Assembly (NCBI GenBank): GCA_963764565.1
Contig: CAVXTD010000029.1
Span: 1 to 64,000 of the forward strand
Direction of reading: 5' to 3'
Origin: DATBLE01 sp963764565
Lineage (GTDB): Bacteria > Actinomycetota > Thermoleophilia > Gaiellales > Gaiellaceae
Length of the DNA stretch: 64,000 nt
This document shows, piece by piece, positions 53,247-61,147 of this stretch. Both the position numbers and the translations under genes were made by a program. Every line of letters begins with the position of its first letter. Position 1 is the stretch's first letter. The notes below the pieces were generated by a model. It did not search any database, was not told where the DNA came from, and worked only from the letters and a program-made list of their open reading frames with translations.

Positions 53247-54020
53247 ATGCATCGCGCAACCGCCTACCGGCGGCCACAGCGACGTCCATCGCCGGCAGTC
53301 CGCCACGCCAGGCGCCGAGCGTTGCTGATGCTCTTCGGCCTTGGGCTGCTCGTCGTCCTGCTCTTCGCTGCCTTCCGGCCAGGCACGACGCCGGTCGTCG
53401 GCACCGGCGTGCCCGCCAGCGCCTCGCGGCTGCTGCCGGCGGGCCCGCCGCAACCACTCGTGATTGCGGTGCAGGGTTCCCTGCGTATCCAGCTGCCGGT
53501 GAACCAGCGGAACGTGACTGCGATCGGCTATCACGGCGCCGGCGAGGACGTGCTGCCCCTGTCGCCGCTCGGACGGCAGGGTAATGAAGGGCTCATCTCG
53601 CGTGTCTTTCACCGCATCTTCGGAGGCGGCGGGGGCGGCGTCACCTACTACCAGCTCGCAGGCGGCTCGGGTCCCTCGACCGGCTCGCTGAACGTCGGCG
53701 CGGTGCCGGGCACCGACGTCTACGCGCCCGTGGACGGCACCGTGGTCGGCCTGCGCGGGTACATCCTCGACGGCAAGACCTACGGCTCGATGATCGAGAT
53801 CCAGCCGACGGGCGACCCGTCGGTTGTCGTCGCGGTCACCCACATCCAGGCCGACCCGGCGCTGACCGTCGGTTCTCCGATCGCAGCCGGCACCTCGAAG
53901 ATCGGCGCCGTCCTCGACTTCTCCGGCGTCGAGCGTCTTGCGCTCGCCCGCTACACGCAGGACGCGGGCAACCACGTGGCGATCTCGGTGCGCCCGTCGG
54001 CGACGATCCCGCTTCGCTAG
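53247..54020 (+). CDS. Membrane-anchored M23 (LytM)-like protein, probably non-catalytic
   Basis: 257 residues from ATG 53247. Basic N-terminus, one hydrophobic anchor (ALLMLFGLGLLVVLLFAAF), then an extracellular domain. GAVPGTDVYAPVDGTVVGLR and KTYGSMIEIQPTGDPSVVVA, VTHIQADPALTVGSPIAAGT follow the LytM fold (G.DV.AP..G.V....... G..I.I.........H......V..G..V..G). The usual HXXXD and HXH zinc ligands are largely missing: only one His (VTHIQ) is in place. So it is likely a structural or activator protein. It precedes ymdB on the same strand. Confidence 0.65.
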   Translation: MHRATAYRRPQRRPSPAVRHARRRALLMLFGLGLLVVLLFAAFRPGTTPVVGTGVPASASRLLPAGPPQPLVIAVQGSLRIQLPVNQRNVTAIGYHGAGEDVLPLSPLGRQGNEGLISRVFHRIFGGGGGGVTYYQLAGGSGPSTGSLNVGAVPGTDVYAPVDGTVVGLRGYILDGKTYGSMIEIQPTGDPSVVVAVTHIQADPALTVGSPIAAGTSKIGAVLDFSGVERLALARYTQDAGNHVAISVRPSATIPLR

Positions 54021-54030
54021 ATCCCGTTCC

Positions 54031-54156
54031 GGCAGCGGCAAGGCCGCCGGCCTCCACTCCTTCGGCCGCTCCGTCGAGCCATACGCCGCGGAAGCCGTCC
54101 GGCGGCGGCAAAGCCCGGCTTCGGCGGCGACTGGCGGCGGCAAAGCCGCCGCCTCC
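54031..54156. repeat. Cluster of three REP-like palindromes
   Basis: GGCAGCGGCAAGGCCGCCGG (54031-54050), GGCGGCGGCAAAGCCCGGC (54101-54119, then TTCGGCGGC) and GGCGGCGGCAAAGCCGCC (54133-54150), each with a GGC...GCAA(A/G)GC...GCC hairpin and each followed by CTCCAC or TTCGGC. A fourth copy is at 12604. They fill most of the 219-base gap before ymdB. Confidence 0.65.
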
Positions 54157-54239
54157 ACTTCACCTCGGCACGAGTTCCGTGGACCAGAAGCGGCTAGCGG
54201 CCCGCGAATCTACGGCGGCGCACTAGGCTTACCCGACCC

Positions 54240-55019
54240 GTGCGCATCCTCTTCCTCGCCGACGTCTTCGGCTCGGCCGGACGCCGTGCCGTCGAGGAGC
54301 GGCTGCCGTCGCTTGCGGACGGAGCTCGGCGCGGGCTTCTGCATCGTCAACGGCGAGAACGCCGCCGACGGCCGGGGTCTGACCCCGAAGCTGGCCGACA
54401 AGCTGCTCGGCTCGGGCGCCGACGTGGTCACGCTGGGCAACCACGTCTGGGCGCGCGACGAGATCGTCCCCTACCTGGCCGGATCGGATCGGGTGATCCG
54501 GCCCGGCAACGTCGCGACCGGCTCGCCCGGCAGGGCGATCGCAGTCGCCGCGGCCGACGACGGCACGCCGGTTGCCGTGGTCAACCTGATGGGCTGGCTC
54601 TTTCTCGACGTCCCACTCGGGCCGTTCGAGGTCGTCGATGGCCTGGTCGAGGAGGCGCGGCGGCAGGCGCGCGTGATCGTGGTCGACTTCCACGCCGAGG
54701 CGACCAGCGAGAAGGTCGCGATGGCCCGGTGGCTCGACGGCCGGGTGACCGCGGTGATCGGGACGCACACGCACGTACAGACGAGCGACGCGCGCGTTCA
54801 GCCGGGTGGCACCGCCGCGATCACGGATGCGGGGATGACCGGCCCGCACGACTCGGTGATCGGGGTGGAGGCGGACCTGGCGATCCGGCGGATGCGCACC
54901 GGGATGCCCGTGCGGTTCCGGCCGGCGGAGAGCGGCGTCCGGATCGAGGGTGTCGTCGTCGACTGCGGCGAGGACGGGCGCGCCACGGCTATCGAGGCGT
55001 TGCGCGTGCCCTCGGCTGA
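54240..55019 (+). CDS. ymdB: YmdB/TIGR00282-type metallophosphoesterase, one frameshift
   Basis: About 260 residues from GTG 54240 (RILFLADVFGSAGRRAVEER). After a shift near 54325: CIVNGENAADGRGLTPKLAD, ADVVTLGNHVWARDEIVPYL (GNH metal motif), VVDFHAEATSEKVAMARWLD, VIGTHTHVQTSDARVQPGGT and ITDAGMTGPHDSVIGVEADL. All metal ligands (D, N, H) of the family are present. YmdB hydrolyses cyclic nucleotides in Bacillus and regulates development. The exact C-terminus is unclear; the frame runs on past 55019. The presence of a cyclic-nucleotide phosphodiesterase in a window with several cyclases is notable. Confidence 0.87.
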   Translation: MRILFLADVFGSAGRRAVEERLPSLADGARRGLLHRQRRERRRRPGSDPEAGRQAARLGRRRGHAGQPRLGARRDRPLPGRIGSGDPARQRRDRLARQGDRSRRGRRRHAGCRGQPDGLALSRRPTRAVRGRRWPGRGGAAAGARDRGRLPRRGDQREGRDGPVARRPGDRGDRDAHARTDERRARSAGWHRRDHGCGDDRPARLGDRGGGGPGDPADAHRDARAVPAGGERRPDRGCRRRLRRGRARHGYRGVARALG

Positions 55020-55048
55020 CCGTTCGGACTGCCGGCCGAGCCGCGTCC

Positions 55049-55223
55049 AGGGACAGTCCCTGAAACACCGTCCACAGGCGGGATGTCGCTTGCGCGTCGA
55101 AACGGCGTGCCGGGCGGGAAGTGAAACGTTCCTGCACAGGGCGACGATCGCGACGATTCGGCTCGACAGAGCGTTTGCGACCCGACTAAGGTCCGAAAGG
55201 GCCGTGGCCGAGGGACTGTCCCT
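55049..55223. repeat. Inverted pair of AGGGACAGTCCCT palindromes
   Basis: AGGGACAGTCCCT at 55049-55061 and its reverse-orientation twin AGGGACTGTCCCT at 55211-55223, with GCGTC on the outer side of each. They bracket about 150 bases between ymdB and the GT87 gene. The second lies in the 3' end of the GT87 reading frame. Confidence 0.75.
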
Positions 55224-56454
55224 GAGACGCGTCCGTTCGGGCCAGAGAGCCGCGAGCAGGGACGAGCACGAGGTCGCGCGCCAGCACGAGCCACGAGGGC
55301 AGCGCCGGAAGTGCAGCACGAGCCCCAGTAGCGGAACGGGAACCAGAGCTGTGTGAGGACGAGCGCGGCGGCGAGCAGGCTCGATCGCGGCCAGGCCGCG
55401 CCGGCCGCGGACGAGGGGCACGAGCGGGATCAGCCAGATCAGAAACTGCGGCGAGAGGACCTTGCCGAACGCAACGAACGCGCAGACGGCGGCTGCGGCT
55501 GCGCGAACGAGCCGCTCCCGTTCGGCCGGGCCGCGCGCGAACCAGACCCAGATCGCAGCGACGGCAAGAAGCTGGATCACCGTCTGGAGCGCTGCCAGCG
55601 CATCCGGGCCGGCGCCGGCGAGGTTCTGCGAGCCGTGGCTGGAGCGCATCGTCACTCCGACGCCGGCGACCTGGTGGGCGACGAGCAGGAAGCCGGCGCC
55701 GAGAGTCTCGATCTGGAGCGGCCGGCTCGTCTGGCGTGTGAGCGAGTCCCACACGCCGTGCGGCGCCAGCGCGACGAACGGCAGGAACACCGCGAGCGCG
55801 GCGGCGGCGAAGATCCCGAGCGCGATCAGCGCCTCGCGGCGGCCGGCGCGGCGCCAGATCCAGACCGCCGCCAGCGGGACGAGCACCGCGGGGTAGAGCT
55901 TGGCCGCGAACGCCAGCCCGAGCACTCCGGCTCCGATCCGGTGCCGTCCTGCGACCAGCGCAGCCAGCGCCCCCGCCGTCAGCGCGGCCGGCCAGAGGTC
56001 GAAGCGCGAGAGGATGACCGAGCCGAGCAGGAGCGGCGCCAGCGCGGCGAAGCCGAGCGCCGTACCGAGCCGCACCGGGCCCGCCTCGAGCCCGATCAGC
56101 ACCGAGAGCATGAAGGCGAGCATCAGCGCGCCGCAGACGAGCATCGCCGCCTCGAAGCCGTCGCGATAGCGAGCGAGATCGCCGTCGTTCGAGCGGAGAA
56201 GCGAGGGGATCGCGAAGGCGGGCAGCGCTCCGGGCGGGTACTCGAGCCCGAAGTCGCGGTACGGCACCTGCCCGTTCGAGATCGCGTCCCCGTAGCGCTG
56301 GTAGATCGGCGTGTCGACGATCTGGCTGTGCCGGTAGAAGCCCCGATGCAGGCCGACCCAAGCCGCGACGAACACGAGCGATCGCGAGGCCGCAGGCGAC
56401 GACCGCCCGCCGCGGCTCAGCCGACCAGTGCCGGCTCGCCGGTCTCGCGATCAT
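55186..56454 (-). CDS. GT87-type (DUF2029) polyprenyl-phosphate mannosyltransferase, frameshifted
   Basis: About 420 residues, ten or so membrane helices. ATG 56452-56454 (MIARPASRHWSAEPRRAVVA); after a shift near 56378: HSQIVDTPIYQRYGDAISNG and QVPYRDFGLEYPPGALPAFA, the catalytic-loop region of GT-C enzymes (Asp-containing first loop). Later: FDLWPAALTAGALAALVAGR, AFAAKLYPAVLVPLAAVWIW and GKVLSPQFLIWLIPLVPLVR. The C-terminus is unsure because of shifts near 55390-55250 and a palindrome insertion; one frame ends at 55186. Uses polyprenyl-phosphate sugars outside the membrane. Stop of the neighbouring gene overlaps its start. Confidence 0.8.
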   Translation of the reverse strand: MIARPASRHWSAEPRRAVVACGLAIARVRRGLGRPASGLLPAQPDRRHADLPALRGRDLERAGAVPRLRARVPARSAARLRDPLASPLERRRSRSLSRRLRGGDARLRRADARLHALGADRARGGPGAARYGARLRRAGAAPARLGHPLALRPLAGRADGGGAGCAGRRTAPDRSRSARAGVRGQALPRGARPAGGGLDLAPRRPPRGADRARDLRRRRARGVPAVRRAGAARRVGLAHTPDEPAAPDRDSRRRLPARRPPGRRRRSDDALQPRLAEPRRRRPGCAGSAPDGDPASCRRCDLGLVRARPGRTGAARSRSRSRRLRVRCVRQGPLAAVSDLADPARAPRPRPARPGRDRACSPPRSSSHSSGSRSATGARAALPALPSWLVLARDLVLVPARGSLARTDASQGQSLGHGPFGP

Positions 56455-58205
56455 CGGGCTCCTTGACCCTCTCGGTGACTTCCGGCGCGGCGCGCCAACA
56501 CGGCGTAGGCGACGAAGGCGAAGAACCACGGTAGGTAGAGATAGAACCAGTGCGTCAGCACCAGCTCGAAGCCGATCAGGAGCGCGCCGGTCAGCGCCGC
56601 CAGCTGGAGCGGCGACTTGCGGCGCGGGAAGAATGTGGCTGCGACCGCACCGACGAGGAGGGCGGCCTGGAGCGCCCTCTGGAGCCACTCGAGATCGGGC
56701 AGGCCGGCGTGGTACTGCCGCCAGTCCCAGAGCGAGAACGGTGAGTGGCGGTTGACCTGCGTCGGAATCGTGCGATCCCAGAAGACGCGTGCGGCGTGGA
56801 GCGGGTTCGGCTCGAGCAGGAGGATCCAGAAGCACGCGAGCGCCGCGAGCGCGAAGCCGCCGGCGAAGTAGAGGGCCGTCCTCCGGCTGCGCCGAAACTC
56901 CGGGTAGGTCGCCCACATCGGCGCGACGAGCAGCGCGCCGAACTTCGTCCAGCCCGCGAGCGAGGCGAACACGCCGCGCGCCCACGGTGAGGTCGCGAGC
57001 CAGAAGCCCCAGATCAGGAACGCGGGCATGATCGCGTCGTTCGTGTTCGAGTTCGAGACGTACTGCGTGAAGGGGTAGGCCGCCCAGGCGAAGGCCAGCG
57101 TCGCTCCGAGCCGGTTGCCGCCGAAGCGTCGCCCCGCCAGGCCGAGGCCGACGATGCAGAGCAGGTCGAACGCGATCGCCGTGAAGTGCGAAGCGGGGAG
57201 GTCGTCCCACTTCCCCGTCCAGCCGAAGAACGCGTAGCCGGGCAAGTAGGTGAGGTACGCGGCAGGTCCGTACGTGTCGCCGTTCGGGTTCGCCGACTCG
57301 CAGCGGCCGTTCGCCTGGATTCGCTCGCGGATCTCGCCGTCGCGATCGGCCGACCCGCACGGCTTCCTCGAGTCCTCGACGGGAAAGTTCCCGTACGGCG
57401 ACTGGCCGTGTGCGATCCGCTCCGCACCGATGACGCCCGCGTAGCCGACGTCGATCACGTTCGAGTCGCGCACGTTGAGCCCGACTTTGAAGCCCCCGAG
57501 GAACACGGTTGCGGCCGCGAGCACCCAGACGGGCCACAGCGGTCGCGAGGCCGGCGGCGGCCGGTCGCGCACCCCGATCCAGATCGTGCGCCCGAGCAGG
57601 TACGCGAGGCCCGGGTAGACGAGCGGCACGCTGACGAAGATGCGCCCGTGGTTGAAGTACCAGAGCGACACGGAGAACGAGAGGAGCGCGATCAGGTCCA
57701 GGTTGCGCAGGCTGAAGGGGCGCCGGAGGTCGGCGAGGCCCGCCAGGAACACCGCGCAGAGGGTGAGCCAGACGGTGAGGCTGTTGATCTTCTTGCCGCC
57801 GAACGCGCCCGCGCCGCCGCGCGCCATCCTCCAGGCGACCTGCGGGCCCGTCCAGGCTTCCGTCACGACGGCGCCGAGGTCGTCGATCCGCCCGGCAGCG
57901 ATCTCACCCGCCGGTCCCGACCACACCTTCACGTCCCAGACGCGGTACGTCTCGTCGTAGGTCGCCTGGGTGACGAGGCTCTTCTTCGGGTATCGGCGAA
58001 CCCAGTCGCGCACCTTCGGTTCGGCGAGAAAGATCTTCACGGCCTTCGCTTCGGTCAGGTTCTGCTTCGGAGCGATGGGGGCGAACGGCGCCTGCACGAG
58101 CCGGCCCTGCTCGTCATAGACCGGCGCCGTCGGCGTCGCGGCACCGGCGGCCGGCGCGGCCAAGAGGAGAACGAGCACCGCGGCGGCTGCAACAGCCCCG
58201 CGCAC
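56451..58205 (-). CDS. Secreted-domain plus multi-pass membrane glycosyltransferase (GT-C-like)
   Basis: 584 residues, one frame. Signal peptide (AVAAAAVLVLLLAAPAAGAA), then a roughly 100-residue extracytoplasmic domain (KQNLTEAKAVKIFLAEPKVR, WDVKVWSGPAGEIAAGRIDD), then about ten helices. VGYAGVIGAERIAHGQSPYG, NGDTYGPAAYLTYLPGYAFF and FTQYVSNSNTNDAIMPAFLI resemble membrane mannosyl/arabinosyl transferases. The stop overlaps the start of the following GT87 gene (ATGA). Function is probably in cell-envelope glycans; the precise activity cannot be named. Confidence 0.75.
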   Translation of the reverse strand: MRGAVAAAAVLVLLLAAPAAGAATPTAPVYDEQGRLVQAPFAPIAPKQNLTEAKAVKIFLAEPKVRDWVRRYPKKSLVTQATYDETYRVWDVKVWSGPAGEIAAGRIDDLGAVVTEAWTGPQVAWRMARGGAGAFGGKKINSLTVWLTLCAVFLAGLADLRRPFSLRNLDLIALLSFSVSLWYFNHGRIFVSVPLVYPGLAYLLGRTIWIGVRDRPPPASRPLWPVWVLAAATVFLGGFKVGLNVRDSNVIDVGYAGVIGAERIAHGQSPYGNFPVEDSRKPCGSADRDGEIRERIQANGRCESANPNGDTYGPAAYLTYLPGYAFFGWTGKWDDLPASHFTAIAFDLLCIVGLGLAGRRFGGNRLGATLAFAWAAYPFTQYVSNSNTNDAIMPAFLIWGFWLATSPWARGVFASLAGWTKFGALLVAPMWATYPEFRRSRRTALYFAGGFALAALACFWILLLEPNPLHAARVFWDRTIPTQVNRHSPFSLWDWRQYHAGLPDLEWLQRALQAALLVGAVAATFFPRRKSPLQLAALTGALLIGFELVLTHWFYLYLPWFFAFVAYAVLARRAGSHREGQGAR

Positions 58206-58207
58206 GA

Positions 58208-58645
58208 TTAGCGCCTGAACGACCAGAGCTTGTTCGCGCTGAAGCTGAACGGTGTGACGAGGACGATTGCGATCGCCTGGCCGACGATCTTGCCGAGGCC
58301 GAGCTCGACGAGCACCTTCAGCAGGCCGAGATTGAGGCCGAGGGCGGCGACCGAGACCGCCAGAAAGCGGAGGCCCTGGTAGTAGAGATGGCCGCGGTGG
58401 TTTCGGAACGTCCAGTGCCGGTTCCAGAAGTAGTTGCTCGAGACTGCGACCACGAACGAGCAGGCCGCCGCGGGCAGGTAGTGCAGCCCCAGGCCCTTCA
58501 GCAGTCCGACGTAGACGGCGAGATTGATGGCGTAGCCGCTGCCGCCGACGACCGAGAACTTGACCAGCTCGATCCAGTTCTGCGGACGGCGCAATGCCTT
58601 CCCGGCGCGCGTGGCTGCGATCCCCGCTGCCGTCGACCGCGCCAC
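58208..58645 (-). CDS. GtrA family membrane protein
   Basis: 145 residues. ELVKFSVVGGSGYAINLAVY is the GtrA signature, followed by AAACSFVVAVSSNYFWNRHW with the conserved NF.WNR.WTF and LVTPFSFSANKLWSFRR at the C-terminus (F..NK.W.F). Four helices. GtrA proteins flip undecaprenyl-phosphate glucose or related lipid-linked sugars, matching the two membrane glycosyltransferases immediately downstream on the same strand. Confidence 0.9.
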   Translation of the reverse strand: MARSTAAGIAATRAGKALRRPQNWIELVKFSVVGGSGYAINLAVYVGLLKGLGLHYLPAAACSFVVAVSSNYFWNRHWTFRNHRGHLYYQGLRFLAVSVAALGLNLGLLKVLVELGLGKIVGQAIAIVLVTPFSFSANKLWSFRR

Positions 58646-58682
58646 GCAGCGAGCGTACCCGAACCCTGGAACGGTCGGCTCG

Positions 58683-59336
58683 TCAGCGGAGCGTGAACCC
58701 TTGCTCGCCCACGAGCGGGACGAACCGGCACGGCACCGAGCGGAGCACCGCGGGCCCCTCCGGGCTTCGCACGATCAGCTGGAGCTCCTGCGCTTCCAGG
58801 CCCCCGATGGGCACGACGAGCCGGCCGCCCGGCTCGAGCTGCTCGTAGACCGCCTGCGGCATCAGCGGGGCGGCGGCGGCGACGGCGATTCCGGCAAACG
58901 GGGCGTGCTCCGGCAACCCGAGTGTCCCATCGCCCACGTACACCTGGACGCGCTCGTAGCCGGCTCGGGCGAGGGCCTCACGGGCCGACCGGGCGAGCGT
59001 GGCGAGTCGCTCGATCGTGAGCACCTCCCCGGCGAGCTCGGCGAGCACGGCTGCCTGGTAGCCGGAGCCCGTACCGATATCGAGCACGCGCTCTCCGCCT
59101 CGGAGCGCGAGCGCCTCGCAGATTCGGGCGACCATGTACGGCTGCGAGATCGTCTGGCCCTCGCCGATCGGGAGCGCCGCATCGTCGTAGGCTCGGTCGC
59201 GGAGCTCCTCCGCGACGAACTGCTCGCGCGGGACGCGCTCCATCGCCGCGAGCACCCGCTCGTCGGCGATCCCTCGGGCACGCAGCTGGTCATCCACCAT
59301 CCGCCGCCGGGAGGCGGCGAGGAGCTCAGAGGACAC
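58683..59336 (-). CDS. pcm: Protein-L-isoaspartate O-methyltransferase
   Basis: 217 residues from GTG 59334-59336, inside the last codons of the phosphatase gene. RRRMVDDQLRARGIADERVL, AMERVPREQFVAEELRDRAY, GEGQTISQPYMVARICEALA, and the SAM-binding VLDIGTGSGYQAAVLAELAG; then FAGIAVAAAAPLMPQAVYEQ and LEPGGRLVVPIGG. Repairs isoaspartyl residues in damaged proteins. The open frame extends upstream of the true start into the phosphatase gene, but homology begins here. Confidence 0.92.
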   Translation of the reverse strand: MSSELLAASRRRMVDDQLRARGIADERVLAAMERVPREQFVAEELRDRAYDDAALPIGEGQTISQPYMVARICEALALRGGERVLDIGTGSGYQAAVLAELAGEVLTIERLATLARSAREALARAGYERVQVYVGDGTLGLPEHAPFAGIAVAAAAPLMPQAVYEQLEPGGRLVVPIGGLEAQELQLIVRSPEGPAVLRSVPCRFVPLVGEQGFTLR

Positions 59337-60708
59337 CGGAGAGCGTGCGCATGTACTCCGGAGGCTCGACACCGAAGTGCGCGAGAACGGTCGGGGCGAT
59401 TTCCGTGATGCTCGCCGGCAGCGCGTCGAGCCCGACCGCGAGCATCGGCACCTCCGAGTCGCCGGCCACCAGCGATCCGTGACTACCCCCGCCGGCGTGA
59501 TGGCGGCCGCCGAGATCGGTGAACTCGAAGCCCGCAGCGGCCGAGACGAGCACGTCTCCGGCATTCGGGTTGTTCAGCGCGGCCCACGCACGCGTAGGGC
59601 CGTCCGGATGGTCGAGCACCGCCGGATCGCCGTCGATCCGCCAGCCGCCGCCGTCCGGCCGGAAGCGGAGCTCCTCCCCGGCGCGACGGGCCACCGCATC
59701 GCCGCCCTCGAGGAACAGCGCCACGTCAACGGCCGCACGTCCGTCGAGGCGTTCCGCGAGCGAGCGCACCGACTCCGCGCACGGCGGCAGGCGGTAGACG
59801 TGCCCGGCCCGGTTCGAGGCACAAACGGCGACGTCCGCGAAGCCGAGTCCGCCGCGACGGAAGAGTGTGAGATCCGCATACGCGGCCTCGAGTGGAACGG
59901 CGCGGTCGACGGGGGTCTGGCCGTGGTCGGAGCAGAGCAGGACGTCGTAGCGATCGAGGAAATCGTCGGGGCCACCCGCCGCCTCGAGCAGCGCCGCAAC
60001 CGCCCGGTCCGCGTCGGCGAGCTTGGCGGCGGCGCCCTCCGGCCCGAGCGCATGGGAGGCGTAGTCGTAATCGGAGAGGTAGTAGAGGAAGAAGTCGAAG
60101 CCGTCGCGCGTGACGAGCCAGCGGCCGACCGCGGCCGCGTAGTCGTCGATCGTCCCCGCCGCGCGCCGGCGCACCGAGAGCGGCGCCCCGGTCGGGTCCG
60201 ACTCGAAGAGGTTGTAGAAGAAGAACCGTTTCGGCCCGTGGGCCGTGCGCGTTATGCCCGGTAGCGTCGTCCGATGCTTCGTCCGCCCGCGGTAGCACGT
60301 GAAGTTGACGGCGGCGGTGACCAGGCCGGCGTCGTCGAGCGCCTCGAAGACCGTCACGGCCTCCGCACCGAGGTGGCGCCCATTCATGTTGAAGATCGTG
60401 TCGATGATCGAGCGGCGGGTGCCCGCGGCGACCAGCGCGCCCAGCGACGAGCCGTACTCGACCAGCCTCCGCTCGGTCCGGTCGAACCAGACGAGGTGCG
60501 GGATCCGATGCACGTCGGGGTGGGCGCCGGTGGCGATCGACGAGGCGCACACGGGCGTGAGCGAGGGGAAGGTCGAGACCGCGCGGCGGTAGCTGCCGTT
60601 CGCGGCGAGGAACGCGAGCGCCGGCGTATCCCCGCGCTCGACGGCGCGCTCGAAGACCGCCGGGGTCAGCCCGTCGATGACGACCAGGACGAGCTGTCTC
60701 GAGCCCAT
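59326..60708 (-). CDS. Alkaline phosphatase superfamily phosphodiesterase/pyrophosphatase-like
   Basis: 460 residues. Type I phosphodiesterase pattern: VLVVIDGLTPAVFERAV (first metal Asp), the nucleophile loop VSTFPSLTPVCASSIATGAH (Thr), HRIPHLVWFD, FFLYYLSDYDYASHALGPEG (Asp, His), VLLCSDHGQTPVDRAVPLE (DH) and GGGSHGSLVAGDSEVPML with the last His. Cytosolic by lack of a signal peptide. Substrate unknown; such proteins hydrolyse nucleotide or phospholipid phosphodiesters. It comes directly after the 141-residue membrane gene and overlaps pcm. Confidence 0.85.
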   Translation of the reverse strand: MGSRQLVLVVIDGLTPAVFERAVERGDTPALAFLAANGSYRRAVSTFPSLTPVCASSIATGAHPDVHRIPHLVWFDRTERRLVEYGSSLGALVAAGTRRSIIDTIFNMNGRHLGAEAVTVFEALDDAGLVTAAVNFTCYRGRTKHRTTLPGITRTAHGPKRFFFYNLFESDPTGAPLSVRRRAAGTIDDYAAAVGRWLVTRDGFDFFLYYLSDYDYASHALGPEGAAAKLADADRAVAALLEAAGGPDDFLDRYDVLLCSDHGQTPVDRAVPLEAAYADLTLFRRGGLGFADVAVCASNRAGHVYRLPPCAESVRSLAERLDGRAAVDVALFLEGGDAVARRAGEELRFRPDGGGWRIDGDPAVLDHPDGPTRAWAALNNPNAGDVLVSAAAGFEFTDLGGRHHAGGGSHGSLVAGDSEVPMLAVGLDALPASITEIAPTVLAHFGVEPPEYMRTLSGVL

Positions 60709-61134
60709 TCAGTCTCGGGCAAGGATGCGCAGCCCGGCGTAGCGCTTGCCGGAGCGCCGTCGCAGGCGGAGCGCAACCGCCGGGGCGAGCGCGGCCTCCA
60801 CGTAGCCGAGGCCCGGCACGAGCCCGAGTGCGGCGACCAGAAACCCGGCGAGTGCGACGAGCGCCACGACTCCCGTCCGCGTCCCGCCGCCCCGAAGCGC
60901 CCCGGCGACCACCGGCACCGAGGAGACGGCTCCGAGCAGTCCGCCGCCGCCGCCCCCGGCAGCTTCGGCCCAGCCGCCGACGAGCTGACCGATGCCGATC
61001 CCGGCCGCAACTCCCAGTGCGGCTGCGAGGCCTGCTGCCGGCACAGGTCTCCCCTGTGGCAGCAGCGATCCGAGCGCGATGCCCGCGCCGGTTCCCAGGC
61101 CGGCGGCGAGCCCGATCCAGTACCAGGAGCTCAC
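60709..61134 (-). CDS. Glycine-rich membrane protein of unknown function
   Basis: 141 residues from GTG 61132-61134. Four or five hydrophobic segments rich in Gly and Ala (WIGLAAGLGTGAGIALGSLL, AAALGVAAGIGIGQLVGGWA, VVALVALAGFLVAALGLVPG) with a GGGGGG run in the middle and a basic C-terminus (LRLRRRSGKRYAGLRILARD). Its stop abuts the phosphatase start. I do not recognise the family. Confidence 0.65.
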   Translation of the reverse strand: MSSWYWIGLAAGLGTGAGIALGSLLPQGRPVPAAGLAAALGVAAGIGIGQLVGGWAEAAGGGGGGLLGAVSSVPVVAGALRGGGTRTGVVALVALAGFLVAALGLVPGLGYVEAALAPAVALRLRRRSGKRYAGLRILARD

Positions 61135-61147
61135 TCTTCCGACGAGT

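Noticed and set aside
53199..54158. 319-residue minus-strand frame opposite the M23-like gene
   Set aside because: Arg/Asp/Val-rich shadow of a GC-rich gene; the plus-strand frame has a membrane anchor and LytM pattern.
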